DNA of 53,563 nt from Branchiostoma floridae (lineage: Eukaryota > Chordata > Leptocardii > Amphioxiformes > Branchiostomatidae). The position numbers were made by a program, and so were the translations under genes. Location of the stretch: positions 6,298,980 to 6,352,542 of the forward strand of contig NC_049994.1 in NCBI RefSeq assembly GCF_000003815.2, in the 5' to 3' direction. Below are positions 41,001 to 50,059 of the stretch, one piece after another; within the stretch, counting starts at the first letter, position 1, and each line of letters opens with the position of its first letter. The notes below the pieces were generated by a model. That model did no database searches and had not been told where the DNA came from. It was given only the letters and a program-made list of their open reading frames with translations.

Positions 41001-43534
41001 AGAGCTGAAGGAGCCGTTCATTTGATGGTCCACCACTTTCTCTCAAGCCTATCCGCTTCTAAGTGCTTGTATTAGAACATTTAAGATCACAATTAAGGAT
41101 TAATTTATTGATTTGATTATGTCTTTGAGTGACTAAGCATTCTACACATCTAGCACTTGCATCTATTACATCTATTCCATATTACGTGTATTAGTACAAA
41201 TGTAATTGCAATTTTTTGGTGAGAATTCACCTAGTAAGCTAAAATCAAAATGGCGGACGCATGACGTCACTGTTTCCTTTCGTTCCCAGGATCAGAAGAC
41301 TCTGTACCGTGGCGGCGCGAACCCAGGGTTCCATGAGGCAGTGGGTGATACTATAGCATTGTCCGTGAATACTCCTGGTCATCTCAAGAAAATCGGACTG
41401 CTCCAAAATATTGAAGGCAACCAAGGTACCGGTAAGTATCAAGATCCCATATGAAAATCCCATATATGTATTTAAGTACCATATGAACATTGATCTAGAA
41501 TAAATGTCTTTTTCTAACGTCAATCAATACTTGTCAAACAATACAGAAATGTTAACTTGGAAGTTCATCAGTGTTGGTAGAAGTCATTCTTGAACTAGTT
41601 TAACTGTAATACCCAACACAAAAATTGGACTCATGGAGACGGTTGGCACCATAGACTTCCTGCAACTAATGATCCACTGCTCACTGTGTCACGTGTTCTA
41701 TCTGTATAACAGGACGTCACGGTAGCAGTGAATTGTTAATTCCTGGACAAAGATTGGTGCCGTTCAGTCGAAAATTTGTGCGAGCCCAATTTTTGTGTTG
41801 GATATTACAATTAAACTAGTTCAAGAACTGTTGGTTACATTTTTGACGTGGAATTTGCAGAATTTCAAATCAACGAACTACTGAAGATGGCTCTGTCGAA
41901 AGTTGCCTTCCTGCCATTTGGGCTGTTGATTGACAAGTGGAGATGGCGAGTTTTTAGCGGTGACATCACACCAGACAAGTTCAACACAGAGTGGTGGAAT
42001 TTACGGTAAGGGGCATCAAACTTTAATGAACACTCAATTTACATGTATAATAACAAATCAAAAATGTGTATTGCATCACGGCACTGATGGGTTGATAGGT
42101 TAGAGAGAAACACCAAAAGTCAGAACTTTCTAGCCCTTACAGGCTTCGTAAGAGCCACAGGCTAGTTGGTCAGCCCTGGCTGTGTGGGCCAAACCAAAAG
42201 ATAAAACTTTCATAATTAACACATGTTACTGGACGGTTCCTAGTGGAATTCCTGGCATAAGGGATATGATGTCAGTAATCTAGAGCCCATATTAACATGC
42301 TTTATGGCTTGCATCGTCAAATTTAACGTTTCGTTTTGTTTATTCTCAGAATGAAGTACCAGGGTATCAAACCACCGGTAGAGAGGACGGACGAGGATTT
42401 TGATCCAGGGGCAAAATACCACATCCCCTCTGGAACCCCCTATATCAGGTGAGACCACGTGATGGTCACATGATTGTCACGTGATCACGTGATGGCTACA
42501 TGATTGTCACCTGATCACCGCGTGACTTTTCACATTTTCATTCATGCCATTCGCTATTGCACCTTTGTCTTTTGTTTCAGCAAGGGCTATACATTGCTTG
42601 TTTTTTTATTATACACTGACGTTAATCGTGAACCAACCAGTATCCTGCTTCCCTACTTTCTCCACAGGTATTTTTTCAGCTTCGTCGCCCAGTTCCAATT
42701 CCAACAGGCGCTTTGTGAGGAGGCGGGGCATGACGGTCCTCTACACACGTGCGACATCTACCAATCCAAGAAAGCTGGCGCCAAGTTAAAGTAAACATTC
42801 TTCGTTTCTTCATTTTTAACTCTTTTAGTATAATCTGACCAATAGTGTTCTCTATTGTATGTCGTTTTCGTTTTTTTTACAGTTTTGTGTAGCATTGAAA
42901 TTAATGTCAAAATTCCCAAAAAATTATGTTGGCACTACTGTATTTTAACCAGCTATTTGATATAAGACATAAAGAACTTTATGGTTTAGTGTCAATTGAA
43001 ATAGTTTCTTTTTCTCTTTTGATATATCATTTCTGATATGACGTATGCCACAACAGCTATAATTATGTTACTGAAATATTTCCTCAATAGTCCTTTTCCA
43101 CGAAACAAACAAACTTGCATGCAGTTGATGTTGGCATGTCAAATTCAAGCGCCAGGATCAGCCTCGTTGTCGATTTTTTCGTGAGATCTCCACGGTGCCG
43201 GTACGAGATTCAAAGAGACTTTTATTTGGAAAGTGGACTAATGAATTTTTGAGTGCTTGTTGAAGATTCTACATTCAAAACTCGACCTTTCCCAATCTGT
43301 GTGTTCCCAGTGTGTTTTAAGTGTGTGGATAGTTATACTATGTTTTGATTTAATGATTTTGATTTTCCTTACAGAAATATGCTGAGTATGGGAGAGAGCA
43401 AACCGTGGCCAGAAGCCATGAAGGCGATCACCGGACAGGATAAGCTCGACCCATCCGCCATCTTGAAATACTTCGAACCGCTTGAAAAATGGCTGCGTGA
43501 GCAAAACAAAAACGAAGAGTTGGGATGGGAATAG
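32020..43534 (+). CDS. ACE: Angiotensin-converting enzyme (peptidase M2), single domain, predicted secreted
   Basis: Zinc dipeptidyl-carboxypeptidase that trims C-terminal dipeptides from peptides such as angiotensin I in vertebrates; substrates here are unknown. Exons by GT-AG and phase: 32020-32113, 32436-32465, 34232-34390, 35357-35442, 36346-36461, 36882-36971, 37362-37597, 37723-37920, 38834-39006, (39552-39646 or 39697-39800), (40261-40348 or 40799-40886), 41290-41431, 41861-42005, 42350-42448, 42668-42790, 43375-43534. The product is 677 or 680 aa, close to one ACE domain. ATG 32020 opens a signal peptide ([13 protein letters not shown]). Zinc site HEMGH (about 443-447) plus Glu of GFHEAVGD (about 471), spaced 28 as in human testis ACE (His383 to Glu411). 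MWAQ, K573, H575, Y582, R584 and Y585 match the known substrate and chloride residues. Cys pairs CLPSGTC, VCH/KMCT and ALC/HTC are kept. It ends ELGWE-stop with no membrane anchor. The 312 N gap lies in an intron. Confidence 0.95.
32436..32465 (+). CDS. ACE: ACE 30-nt micro-exon 2 (possible cassette)
   Basis: The exon is bounded by caccag and the donor gtaagg and encodes [10 protein letters not shown]. It enters and leaves in phase 1, so inclusion or skipping keeps the frame: exon 1 can join 34232 directly. Using the next GT (32471) would break the phase with exon 3, which is why I end it at 32465. It lies just after the signal peptide. Confidence 0.6.
32625..32786 (+). mobile_element. Mariner-like MITE (162 bp) in ACE intron 2
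   Basis: The inverted ends cgaggggtgattaacaagtt and aacttattcatacgcccatcg share a core ttctcggcctcacccagaaat on both arms (about 45 bp). TA dinucleotides flank both ends (32623-24 and 32787-88), the target site of Tc1/mariner elements. No transposase. Confidence 0.8.
34017..34260 (+). repeat. About 120 bp tandem duplication creating a ghost exon
   Basis: Two imperfect units, 34017-34138 and 34139-34260, each run from gtgacaa and gattagagcaaatg or aattagagcaaatg to the exon start cgcaacagcgggagttgaag. Unit 1 holds an acceptor, 29 nt of exon 3 (34100-34128) and then gtaatc, which looks like a donor. Because 29 nt is not a multiple of 3, using it would shift the frame. The true exon 3 starts at 34232. 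Confidence 0.8.
34622..34647 (+). mobile_element. MITE end cut by the assembly gap
   Basis: The sequence ctactctccaagcagag just before the N run matches the arms of the elements at 36088-36169 and 49620-49781. The gap probably contains a copy of this fold-back element, which would explain why the assembly broke here. Confidence 0.45.
34648..34959. other. Assembly gap (312 N)
   Basis: It lies inside ACE intron 3 (34391-35356). No exon is missing: exon 3 and exon 4 join in phase 1 with a continuous ACE-like protein. Confidence 0.99.
35875..36300 (-). mobile_element. LINE 3'-end fragment with nested MITE
   Basis: The minus strand reads phrases typical of a LINE ORF2 end (for example CLMLHERER near 35900 and [10 protein letters not shown] near 36020). 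It is broken by a fold-back element at 36088-36169 whose arms are actctccaagcaaaggttga and ctcttggagagtag. It sits in ACE intron 4 (35443-36345). LINE family unresolved. Confidence 0.4.
38575..38750 (-). mobile_element. MITE remnant, same family as 41587-41827, split by a LINE tail
   Basis: 38580-38630 (tacgtcacgttatgcagatagaacacgtgactcagt) and 38690-38745 (gagcagtgggtcataagttg, agaaagtctatggcgccca) match consecutive interior parts of the reverse complement of the 41.6 kb MITE. Between them lies 38632-38693, which has a tandem gttca run and then LINE 3'-end-like sequence on the minus strand. It is in ACE intron 8 (37921-38833). Confidence 0.65.
39552..39646 (+). CDS. ACE: ACE alternative exon 10a
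   Basis: It encodes [20 protein letters not shown] then [12 protein letters not shown]. Acceptor tatccag, donor gtaaag; phase 0 in, phase 2 out. It supplies the Cys and His of the CHASAW motif (human testis ACE Cys352, His353, Ala354, Ala356, Trp357), which line the substrate cleft. Here the Trp position is Glu. It is a paralogous alternative to 39697-39800. If both were spliced together the frame would shift and hit TGA within eight codons. Confidence 0.85.
39697..39800 (+). CDS. ACE: ACE alternative exon 10b
   Basis: It encodes [20 protein letters not shown] then [15 protein letters not shown]. Acceptor tgttgcag, donor gtggga; phase 0 in, phase 2 out, the same as exon 10a. It keeps the Trp of CHxSAW but has Gly where most ACEs have Ala, and is three codons longer in the loop before the zinc-site exon. 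Only 50 nt (39647-39696) separate it from exon 10a. Confidence 0.85.
40261..40348 (+). CDS. ACE: ACE alternative zinc-site exon 11a
   Basis: It encodes (R)[19 protein letters not shown] then [10 protein letters not shown], so it carries the two zinc His and the catalytic Glu of HEMGH. Acceptor ttttacag, donor gtacac; phase 2 in, phase 0 out. Cys of KMCT should pair with the Cys of exon 10a or 10b, as in the known Cys352-Cys370 disulfide. It is a paralogous alternative to 40799-40886, 450 nt downstream. Confidence 0.87.
40799..40886 (+). CDS. ACE: ACE alternative zinc-site exon 11b
   Basis: It encodes (R)[19 protein letters not shown] then [10 protein letters not shown]. Same length (88 nt) and phases as exon 11a. 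Only two residues differ (Val to Ile and Tyr to Phe just after HEMGH) although 17 further codons differ silently. Splicing 11a to 11b would read a TGA after 17 codons, so they must be used one at a time. Confidence 0.87.
41587..41827 (+). mobile_element. MITE with about 45 bp terminal inverted repeats in ACE intron 12
   Basis: The left arm ttcttgaactagtttaactg... to aaaaattggactc pairs with the right arm gagcccaatttttgtgttgg... to aaactagttcaagaa, with about three mismatches over 45 bp. About 240 bp long. Its right end is 34 nt upstream of the exon that starts at 41861, so the branch-point region of this intron lies beside or within the arm. Confidence 0.85.
42456..42515 (+). repeat. 30 bp x 2 cacgtgat tandem repeat at an ACE donor site
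   Basis: Two imperfect 30 bp units (cacgtgatggtcacatgatt and cacgtgatggctacatgatt) begin 7 nt after the donor of exon 42350-42448. They contain CACGTG E-box palindromes; regulatory meaning is unproven. Confidence 0.6.
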
Positions 43535-43584
43535 GTGGTAGGTGACAAGCTAGATGGGAAGCTAGGACTCTTCTAGAATACACG

Positions 43585-43653
43585 AATAAAAGAAGGTGAC
43601 TTGAGCTTTTGATAGGAATTTTCTGTATCAGACGTCTTAAGAGAAGCAATAAA
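43585..43653 (+). promoter_or_regulatory. ACE polyadenylation signals
   Basis: AATAAA occurs at 43585-43590 and again at 43648-43653, 50 and 113 bases after the ACE stop codon. Either could define a short 3' UTR. Confidence 0.5.
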
Positions 43654-43699
43654 CAGTGCAAAACCAAATCACCGGGAATAAGGAGGGGGTAAGGTTATC

Positions 43700-44670
43700 A
43701 TAACGTACATTCAATTTTATATCCGTTTACAAAAGTGAAGATTGGAATAGACTTCAGGAAAACATCAATGTGTTTGAGCTTTTTACTCGTGGTCCGTGCC
43801 ACAGTTTGCCGCGTCATAATCCTGTCACAATAGTTACGCATGGCTGTTAAGTCTGTACTTACACAAGAATGTCCAAATGTGCTTCTCATGATCATTGTAT
43901 TAAGTCATAAAGACGTACAACGACAGTCAGTGGAATTGTTTTAATTGAAGGACAAGGTGCAGTAGGCCTAGATATAATAACATGTTTATTTACGCTTATT
44001 TGGGACTTGGTCGGGGTCAAACGACTTGTATGTCTTCCATGAAAATAAGTGTCACTCAAATCACATATATGATTTATATTCGTGAACGTGATACAAAAGT
44101 TCGTCTACTTAACAGCATACTTGTAACATATGTTTTATCCTTTGCAATTGTAGTAATCGTTGGGTTTTCAATGGGGGATATGTGTGAAAAAAATGAATAG
44201 TGCATTGTGGTTCTTATTATCTATGATTTATTTAGTCTGCTACAGCTTACCGCTCAAATATATGACTATCATACCAAACTTACACTGGAAAACAGAAAGA
44301 AACGTACGAGATTTCCGTCATCAGCTAGAGTCTAGTTTGTTTTCTTGACAGTGATGTTGCAATTGACTTCTTGAAATCGTACTTACTAGCTTAAAGAGAT
44401 GATCTATATTCCGCAATGGTAGCAACTAATGGCTTTCCAATATGTGGATAAATCATAGTACATTTTGGCAATATGATGATTTAATAAAAATCGAGATACT
44501 ACAGCTGCTAGCCCTGCCTACATCTAACGGGGTGAATGAATATAATATTAGAAACAAAAGTGTTCAAGTCTAGCCACCAAGTTTTATTGGTAAATTTTCA
44601 ACAACTTAATTTTGACCATTTTACATTTTGAAACGTATCTGTCTAGGCTAAAGGGCTGGTCTATAAATGT
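43700..44670. other. Intergenic region between convergent genes, nothing recognised
   Basis: AT-rich sequence with short open frames and no domain signal. It separates the + ACE gene from the MITEs downstream of the - ACE-like gene. Confidence 0.4.
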
Positions 44671-44677
44671 ACCAATA

Positions 44678-44853
44678 CAGTAGAAGCCAGTTGATTGCAC
44701 AACGGATAACTGCACACTTCTGTTAATTGCACGGAATCCCAAAGCCCCGTAGTGATGCGGTCCAGCTGAATAACTTCGTTTTGTTGCACCATCTGGATAA
44801 TTTGAATGTGCTGGCAAATGGGGATCCGGAGTGCAATTAAGCGTCTTCTACTG
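44678..44853 (+). mobile_element. CAGTAGAAG MITE, copy 1 (complete)
   Basis: Ends cagtagaagccagttgattg and gtgcaattaagcgtcttctactg are inverted repeats with TA on each side (44676-77 and 44854-55). The interior contains gcacaacggataactgcaca and gaataacttcg. TA flanks and cagtrgaa-type termini resemble Tigger/pogo MITEs (compare the terminus at 14365). Confidence 0.85.
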
Positions 44854-45390
44854 TACTAGAAAGAAGGCTAAATTACACAAATAAAGTTACGATAAGGGCA
44901 GATCTTAAAGTTGTGATTCCAGAATGAACTATTTTGGGACACTGACGCATCCTTTCTCTCGTTGTATTTGTGATCGGTTGAAAATGAAGACAACAAAACA
45001 AATAAAATGCATCCCCAAAAAAGAATGATGACATCAAATATCATTATACTAATATGTCCGGACTCAGTTCAAACCTTCATGGCCCCATAACTCATGCTTA
45101 CATTATAGAATTGATAAATTGTTCTGGGATATCGTCATGCAAATATATCACTATAATAATGCACAGTTATTAACGATTGTCAAGAATATTGTACACCGGC
45201 TTTACCTAATGAAAAAAAATTAAATCATGAAAGGCTATAAGAAGTAACTATTTAAAGTAATCCTGACTCACCACAAAAATCTAACTTAAAGTACATTTCT
45301 TCAAACTAGTTTGAACTCGAGAGAGAGGTTAGTTTTGCATATCTTTTCTGAACCAAAAGATGAATTATGATACCAGTAGTTTTATTAGTA

Positions 45391-45564
45391 CAGTAGAAGC
45401 CTGTCAATTGCACAACGAATTAACGCACACTTCTGTTAACTGCATGGAATCACAAAATCCCAAACCGGTGTGGTTCAACTAGATAACTTCGCATTTTTGC
45501 ACCAGTCGAATAATTGCACAGAATTCACTAGCAAAAAGGCCGTGCAATTAAGCGGCTTCTACTA
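45391..45564 (+). mobile_element. CAGTAGAAG MITE, copy 2 in the 3' UTR of the - ACE gene
   Basis: Ends cagtagaagcctgtcaattg and gtgcaattaagcggcttctacta; TA at 45389-90. It lies only about 24 bases beyond the stop codon of the - strand gene, so the transcript almost certainly reads through it in antisense orientation. Confidence 0.85.
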
Positions 45565-45587
45565 TGTGACAAGCCGAAATTACGTCT

Positions 45588-48500
45588 CTAATTCAGAATT
45601 GCGAGCAGAATGCAGACGACAGTTGAGATGAAGGTGGTCGCCATGGAAACGGTGACACTCTGTGCCGAAGCTGTAGATTTAAGATATCATTATTAATGGT
45701 ACCAGTATTATGATACAAATTCGTAATCTTTGAAATTATTTTGATTTTAGAAGAAACTGTCATGGAAACCGTGCACTGTACGAATTGAACTATTGTTATT
45801 CAAGTTCACACAACCTTATATAAAACGTGTACTGAAAATATGGTAGCAAAGCCTTCGTCGAAATATATATCATCAAAATGAAGGTGACCACCTCAACTTA
45901 AAGAAGAAAATGTTTTGATTTTTTTTAGTTTTGATTTTTTTTAGTTTTGATTTTTTTTAGTTTTGATTTTGAAGAATGACAATGTAATGCGAATTGTACA
46001 TATAAAAAACTTTCATCCACAAACACGTGAGCCGTTGACTGGAAATCACAATGAAATCCATTTACCGTAAAATGAGTTGATGGTATAGTTACAGTACAAT
46101 GTGGGTACTCAAAGGACAGTGAATGACTGAAATGATAAACGAACGAACGAGTTTTTTTTTTCTTACCAGCGGGACAGTTCTTTTCATCGGAGTTGTCATC
46201 ACAGTCGTTAACTCCGTCACAGCGGTCCCCTGGCCGGATGCACTTGGACCCGTCAGCACAGGTGAAGCCGCCGGCACAGTCATCTGGGAAAAGAATCACA
46301 CATTCTTTCATATTGCAAGCTGACAAGCTTCCACTTTATGATTTTTTTAGTTTAGGCCTTTGCCTGTAATAAAATGATACAAGGGTTGCCCTAGAAAGCT
46401 TAGGTCCCATCTGGATAAAGGGACCCTGCCGGACAGTTCACGGACTGTTGTTTACACATACCCTGCGTGGCCCCGTGGGACACCTTGCGGCTTCTGAGGT
46501 ATTTATGGGCCAGGCAAGGCACTGGGTTGATTTTATGTCAACTTTCAAATAGACTCGGGACCCGGTAACAAATAACCGCCGTGAACTACCCGTGGGGAAC
46601 ACCATGGGGTATCTGGCAGTCCACCGGGACAAATGTGTGGCTTCGGAGCCCAGTCGGGGCTACATCCCTGCACCCGTGCAATTGTGACCTAAGCCTAGGC
46701 AGACAATGGGTCAGGCGCCTGGCCATTCTATATCTGAAATATACCTTTCGTAGAAAATCAACAATTCTGAATGAAAAGATAAAACATCTGTGTTTAGTCT
46801 GTGTTGATGCTTTAGATATAGTTAGTATCATAATACGAGTGTGTATATTTAGCTTGTTTTGAGAAATCGTGCGTACACACGGCAGGATTCTAACTCGGGA
46901 CCTCTTGGGCCGGAGCCAAACGCGCTGCCGATTGCGCCACGCGACCTCACGTGTTCATCTCAGTTCAGTAAATGAATGATTAACTGATGAATGTACGAAC
47001 CAACGCGTTTTCTCTTACCGACAGTACAATACTGTTCATCGGAGTTATCAGCGCAGTCGTTAACTCCGTCACAGCGGTCCCCTGGCCGGATGCACTTGGA
47101 CCCGTCAGCACAGGTGAAGCCGTCGGTCGCCTCACAGTCATCTGCAGGGAAAAGGAAAACACATTCTTTCATAGCAAGCTGATATGCTGAATTATGCGAC
47201 TCTAGGCCTTCATCATCATCATCATCGCGGGCTGCTTGCCCGGACCAAGTCCACCCTCTCCTTCCAGACTTCTCTGTCCCCCATAGCGTTCTTAAGGTCC
47301 TCAACCCGAAGCCCCACATCACGTGCAGTTGGTCAATGTATGTTAGCCTAGGCCTTAGCAATAAGAATAACACCACGGCTGTATAATAATCTCACAATGG
47401 GTTGGGCGCATGAGTTTTATATCTTAAACCTGCCATTCATAGAAAATATACAATGTTGGATGTAAAAAAGTACCTGTGTTTTATCCCTAAATCATTAACC
47501 TTTTAGAGAGGTTAAGAGAGTTGGCCGTCTGGGAAAATTCTACTCTAATAAAACTTTCTGATATGTATTCATGACATCCATTTGTCAAGAGAAGTAAATG
47601 TAATTTTCGAACAGTCTAAGCTCGTACAAATCTCATGAAATATAACTCTGTCCTCATAATGTAAAGAAAAGTTAATTTCTAATCATGATTTGTACTCATG
47701 GGGTGTCTGTGTGGCGCAACGGCTAGAGCGCTGGAATCAGAATCAGTAAGTCTTGAGTTCGGTACTCGCCATGCCCATGCCCCCATGACGGTGGATTGAC
47801 GCCCACCAAGCCTCACGGCTAATCTGTCTAAAGGTGCCACAAAAAGCACGGATTTGGTGCTGCCAGTGTGACAACATCTGCACACTTGCCACTAAGACCC
47901 GCGCCCGTGATTTTTTTTGTACTCACAAAGAGGAGTCCAGCTTTCGTCCCAACCGGGTATCTCTCCCTGGTTCTGTTGCTCCAACCATGTGATGAGTGGT
48001 TGGAAGTAGTCCACGAGCGGCTGAGCAGACATCACCCTCTGTCCACCGGTGATCACCTCCATGGCTTCCGGCCACTCCTGACTGGATCCCATCTGGAGCA
48101 ATCGGCTGTTGGAAATAGGTGGGTATCGTTACCATCCACAGAATTAGTTCGATAAAACGTTACCCAAACATCAATACGAGTCGAAGCATATGAATGGTAA
48201 ACGATGTTTATCAGGTGGTCTAACCAAAAAGGAGTGCAAGGGGATTCTGAACTTTTTCAAATCCTTTCTATCATCTGAACTGTACTCACACTACCTGCCG
48301 CCCATGCGAGAGAACATCCAACAGTTGCCGAATTCATTCATCTATGAAACTGAACTTATAACGTTGTAATATTGACTGCTACAGAAATAATGCCATACAT
48401 ATCAGACATCACTAGGTTGATCAACAATTTCACGCTTTTCTTTAAATATTTGTTTGTCGATCATCTTGTACGTAGATTTTAAGATGTTGTAAAGTCTGAC

Positions 48501-50028
48501 ATCAATTCAGCTTTCTGGCTGCCATTGTTGGATGTCTAGACTATGTTTTCTCAATCAAAAAGAAAATTGCCATGAAGTTTTACAGGTATATGATGTCGAA
48601 ACTCACGCCAATTTTTCCCCAGCGGCCGTCTTGTTGGGTCCTGCAGAGATGTCACACTTGTGCAGCGGACCGGTGTGTCCGGAAATATCGCACAGGGCCT
48701 TGTGGAACTGGAACTGAAGGATAAAGCTCACGAAGTACCTATAGCCAAAACAATTCAGATAAGCTTATGGTCTATCTCACGTGGTTTTGGTTTCAACTGT
48801 ATTGTACGCTCTTATACTCCATATAGTATACTCCAGCTACTCCATAAATTATGATAGTTTTTTTGCAAATTCTTGACTGATTGCTAATTCCAGTTAACAT
48901 GAATGGGGACAAACAAATAGTGTAGAACAGTATAGAATATGTCTGCTCTAATCTAAAGGCTAACATGTTGTATATACATAGACGTAATAGACTTAGTATG
49001 GATAGATAGATAGATAGATAGATACATAGATACATAGATACATGTAGATATATAGATTATCTAACGGAACACACATAGTATTCGTCATATGGGATCTTCA
49101 TGGCACCATATATGTTTTGAACGCAACGCCTATAGGCTACAAAATCAGAAATGTGTTACAGGTTTAATGTGCTACTCAGGAATCATTTGAAAATGTTCAC
49201 ACCAAAAACATTACTGGCTTTGATACACTATAATCTACAAGAAGCAGACCTGATGTAAGGGGTGTTGCCAGGGATGTGGAATTTGCATCCAGGGTCAAAA
49301 TCTTTGGCGTGGTTCCTCGGGACAGGTGGCACGATACCCTGGTAACGAGTCCTGGATGGAAAAATGCCTATTAATGTGCAGTAGTGGGATATTATTGGAA
49401 CATTTGTAGCTCCTATTGTCTGTAAAAAAACGTATGAGAAACCATATACTGTCAAGAACTGGTAAGGATAGGTACAGTTACACCTGAGTTTCCATCACTC
49501 CTGACCTGTACGTGAATAAGGACCAAGGTTTGTCCTAGTACTGTTCTACAGAGTGATTATGGTCTGCGGTTCGACTTGTTTCCACCAGTCATTGTTATTT
49601 TTTTCCTAGGTCTGTGCAGGGAGGTTTAAACTACTCTCCAATCAAAGGTTGGTGGTAATAATCGTGACCTTATCCTTTCATCATTTTTTTTTGGTGGGAA
49701 CACCGGTCGAAAAAAAATTGATGAAAGGAAAAGGTCAAGATTTTTCCCACTAACCTCTGCTTGGAGAATACTTTAACCTCCTTGGTCTGTGTGATTGTGT
49801 GATTCTGACCTGCGTTTCCACCACTCATGGTTGTATGTGAGTTAGAAGTTTGTCCTAGTTTTGTTAGACTGTGTGATTCTGACCTGAGTTTCCACCACTC
49901 CTGGTTGTAGGTTTCAGGGGTGACAGAGCCGTTGAAGACCGCCCATCTCCACTGGTCCATCAGATATCCGAACGGCAGGAAGGAAACCTTGTCCAGGGCC
50001 ATACTCATCAAGAAGTTGATGTCAGACT
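45588..50028 (-). CDS. ACE: ACE-like ectopeptidase, C-terminal part with two LDLa domains and anchor tail (5' part outside)
   Basis: Exons read from right to left: 50028-49884, 49351-49250, 48738-48607, 48105-47927 (end of the M2 domain), 47141-47019 (LDLa 1), 46283-46167 (LDLa 2), 45670-45588 (tail and stop). All phases agree (1/0, 0/2 and 1/1 joins). M2 motifs: [92 protein letters not shown]. They keep the Lys, His, two Tyr and Arg of the ligand and chloride sites (testis ACE Lys511, His513, Tyr520, Arg522, Tyr523). The zinc-site exons would lie upstream, beyond the retrotransposon and not in this window. The last 26 residues ([20 protein letters not shown] then N) are hydrophobic with no cytosolic tail, suggesting a GPI signal. 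Confidence 0.9.
45912..45968 (+). repeat. 16 bp tandem repeat (about 3.5 copies)
   Basis: Units of gttttgattttttttа-type sequence (gttttgatttttttt plus a) repeat in the last intron of the - strand gene; a simple-sequence expansion. Confidence 0.8.
46167..46283 (-). CDS. ACE: LDLa module 2 exon of the - ACE-like gene
   Basis: It encodes [20 protein letters not shown] then [19 protein letters not shown]. Six Cys and the Ca-binding acidic motif (D..DCxDxSDE) of the LDL-receptor class A fold. 117 nt, phase 1 in and out, a symmetric module. Donor gtaaga followed by a poly-A stretch. It is almost identical to module 1. Confidence 0.93.
46868..46947 (-). mobile_element. tRNA-derived SINE head
   Basis: On the minus strand ggtcgcgtggcgcaatcggc carries an A-box-like TGGCGCAATCGG and, 45 bases on, a B-box-like gagttagaatcc with two changes from the consensus. 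The arms do not all pair, so it is not a working tRNA gene. It lies in the intron between the two LDLa exons. Confidence 0.55.
47019..47141 (-). CDS. ACE: LDLa module 1 exon of the - ACE-like gene
   Basis: It encodes [20 protein letters not shown] then [20 protein letters not shown]. Six Cys and the acidic Ca site. 123 nt, phase 1 both sides. The central roughly 80 nt match module 2 almost base for base, unlike the flanking introns, which suggests exon-level duplication or gene conversion. Confidence 0.93.
47205..47385 (-). mobile_element. LINE 3' end with (atg)n tail
   Basis: On the minus strand the frame reads [40 protein letters not shown], ending in a run of gat codons (DDDDD) at 47213-47227. 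The pattern matches the common ending of LINE ORF2 proteins (QLxxDxGL...L..AM.DR..WR..V...AARDDD) with a short-repeat tail. Frameshift inside. It sits in the intron before LDLa 1. Confidence 0.6.
47700..47890 (+). mobile_element. tRNA-derived SINE
   Basis: It begins ggtgtctgtgtggcgcaacg with a clear A box (TGGCGCAACGG) and a B-box-like gagttcggtactc about 40 bases on, followed by a unique-looking roughly 100 bp body. It ends in the intron just 3' of the last M2 exon (47927). Not a functional tRNA: the acceptor arm cannot form. Confidence 0.6.
49002..49045 (+). repeat. (gata)n and (catagata)n microsatellite
   Basis: Simple tandem run gatagatagatagatagata followed by catagata units, intronic. 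Confidence 0.9.
49529..49920 (-). repeat. 73 bp tandem repeats copying an ACE exon edge, split by a MITE
   Basis: A unit of about 73 bp (gtttgtcctag..., tgtgtgattctgacctgagtttccaccact) appears around 49529-49600, 49795-49845 and 49850-49915. The last copy is the real 3' edge of exon 50028-49884 with its donor; the others carry eroded copies of the same exon edge (QEWWKLR codons) and donor. A MITE occupies 49620-49781 inside the array. Confidence 0.7.
49620..49781 (+). mobile_element. MITE with about 60 bp imperfect terminal inverted repeats
   Basis: The left arm ggaggtttaaactactctcc and onward to tcctttcatca pairs with the right arm tgatgaaaggaaaaggtcaa and onward to actttaacctcc. It is nearly a perfect hairpin with a short loop (49690-49715). 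The ctctccaa(t/g)ca core is shared with 34622-34647 and 36088-36169. Confidence 0.8.
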
Positions 50029-50059
50029 CTGGATGAAGAGGATTAATCAGGTAGGTGAC

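Noticed and set aside
46868-47790. Functional tRNA genes at 46868-46947 (minus) and about 47705-47790 (plus)
   Set aside because: A-box and B-box resemblance only; acceptor and anticodon arms do not pair, and each is followed by SINE-like sequence.
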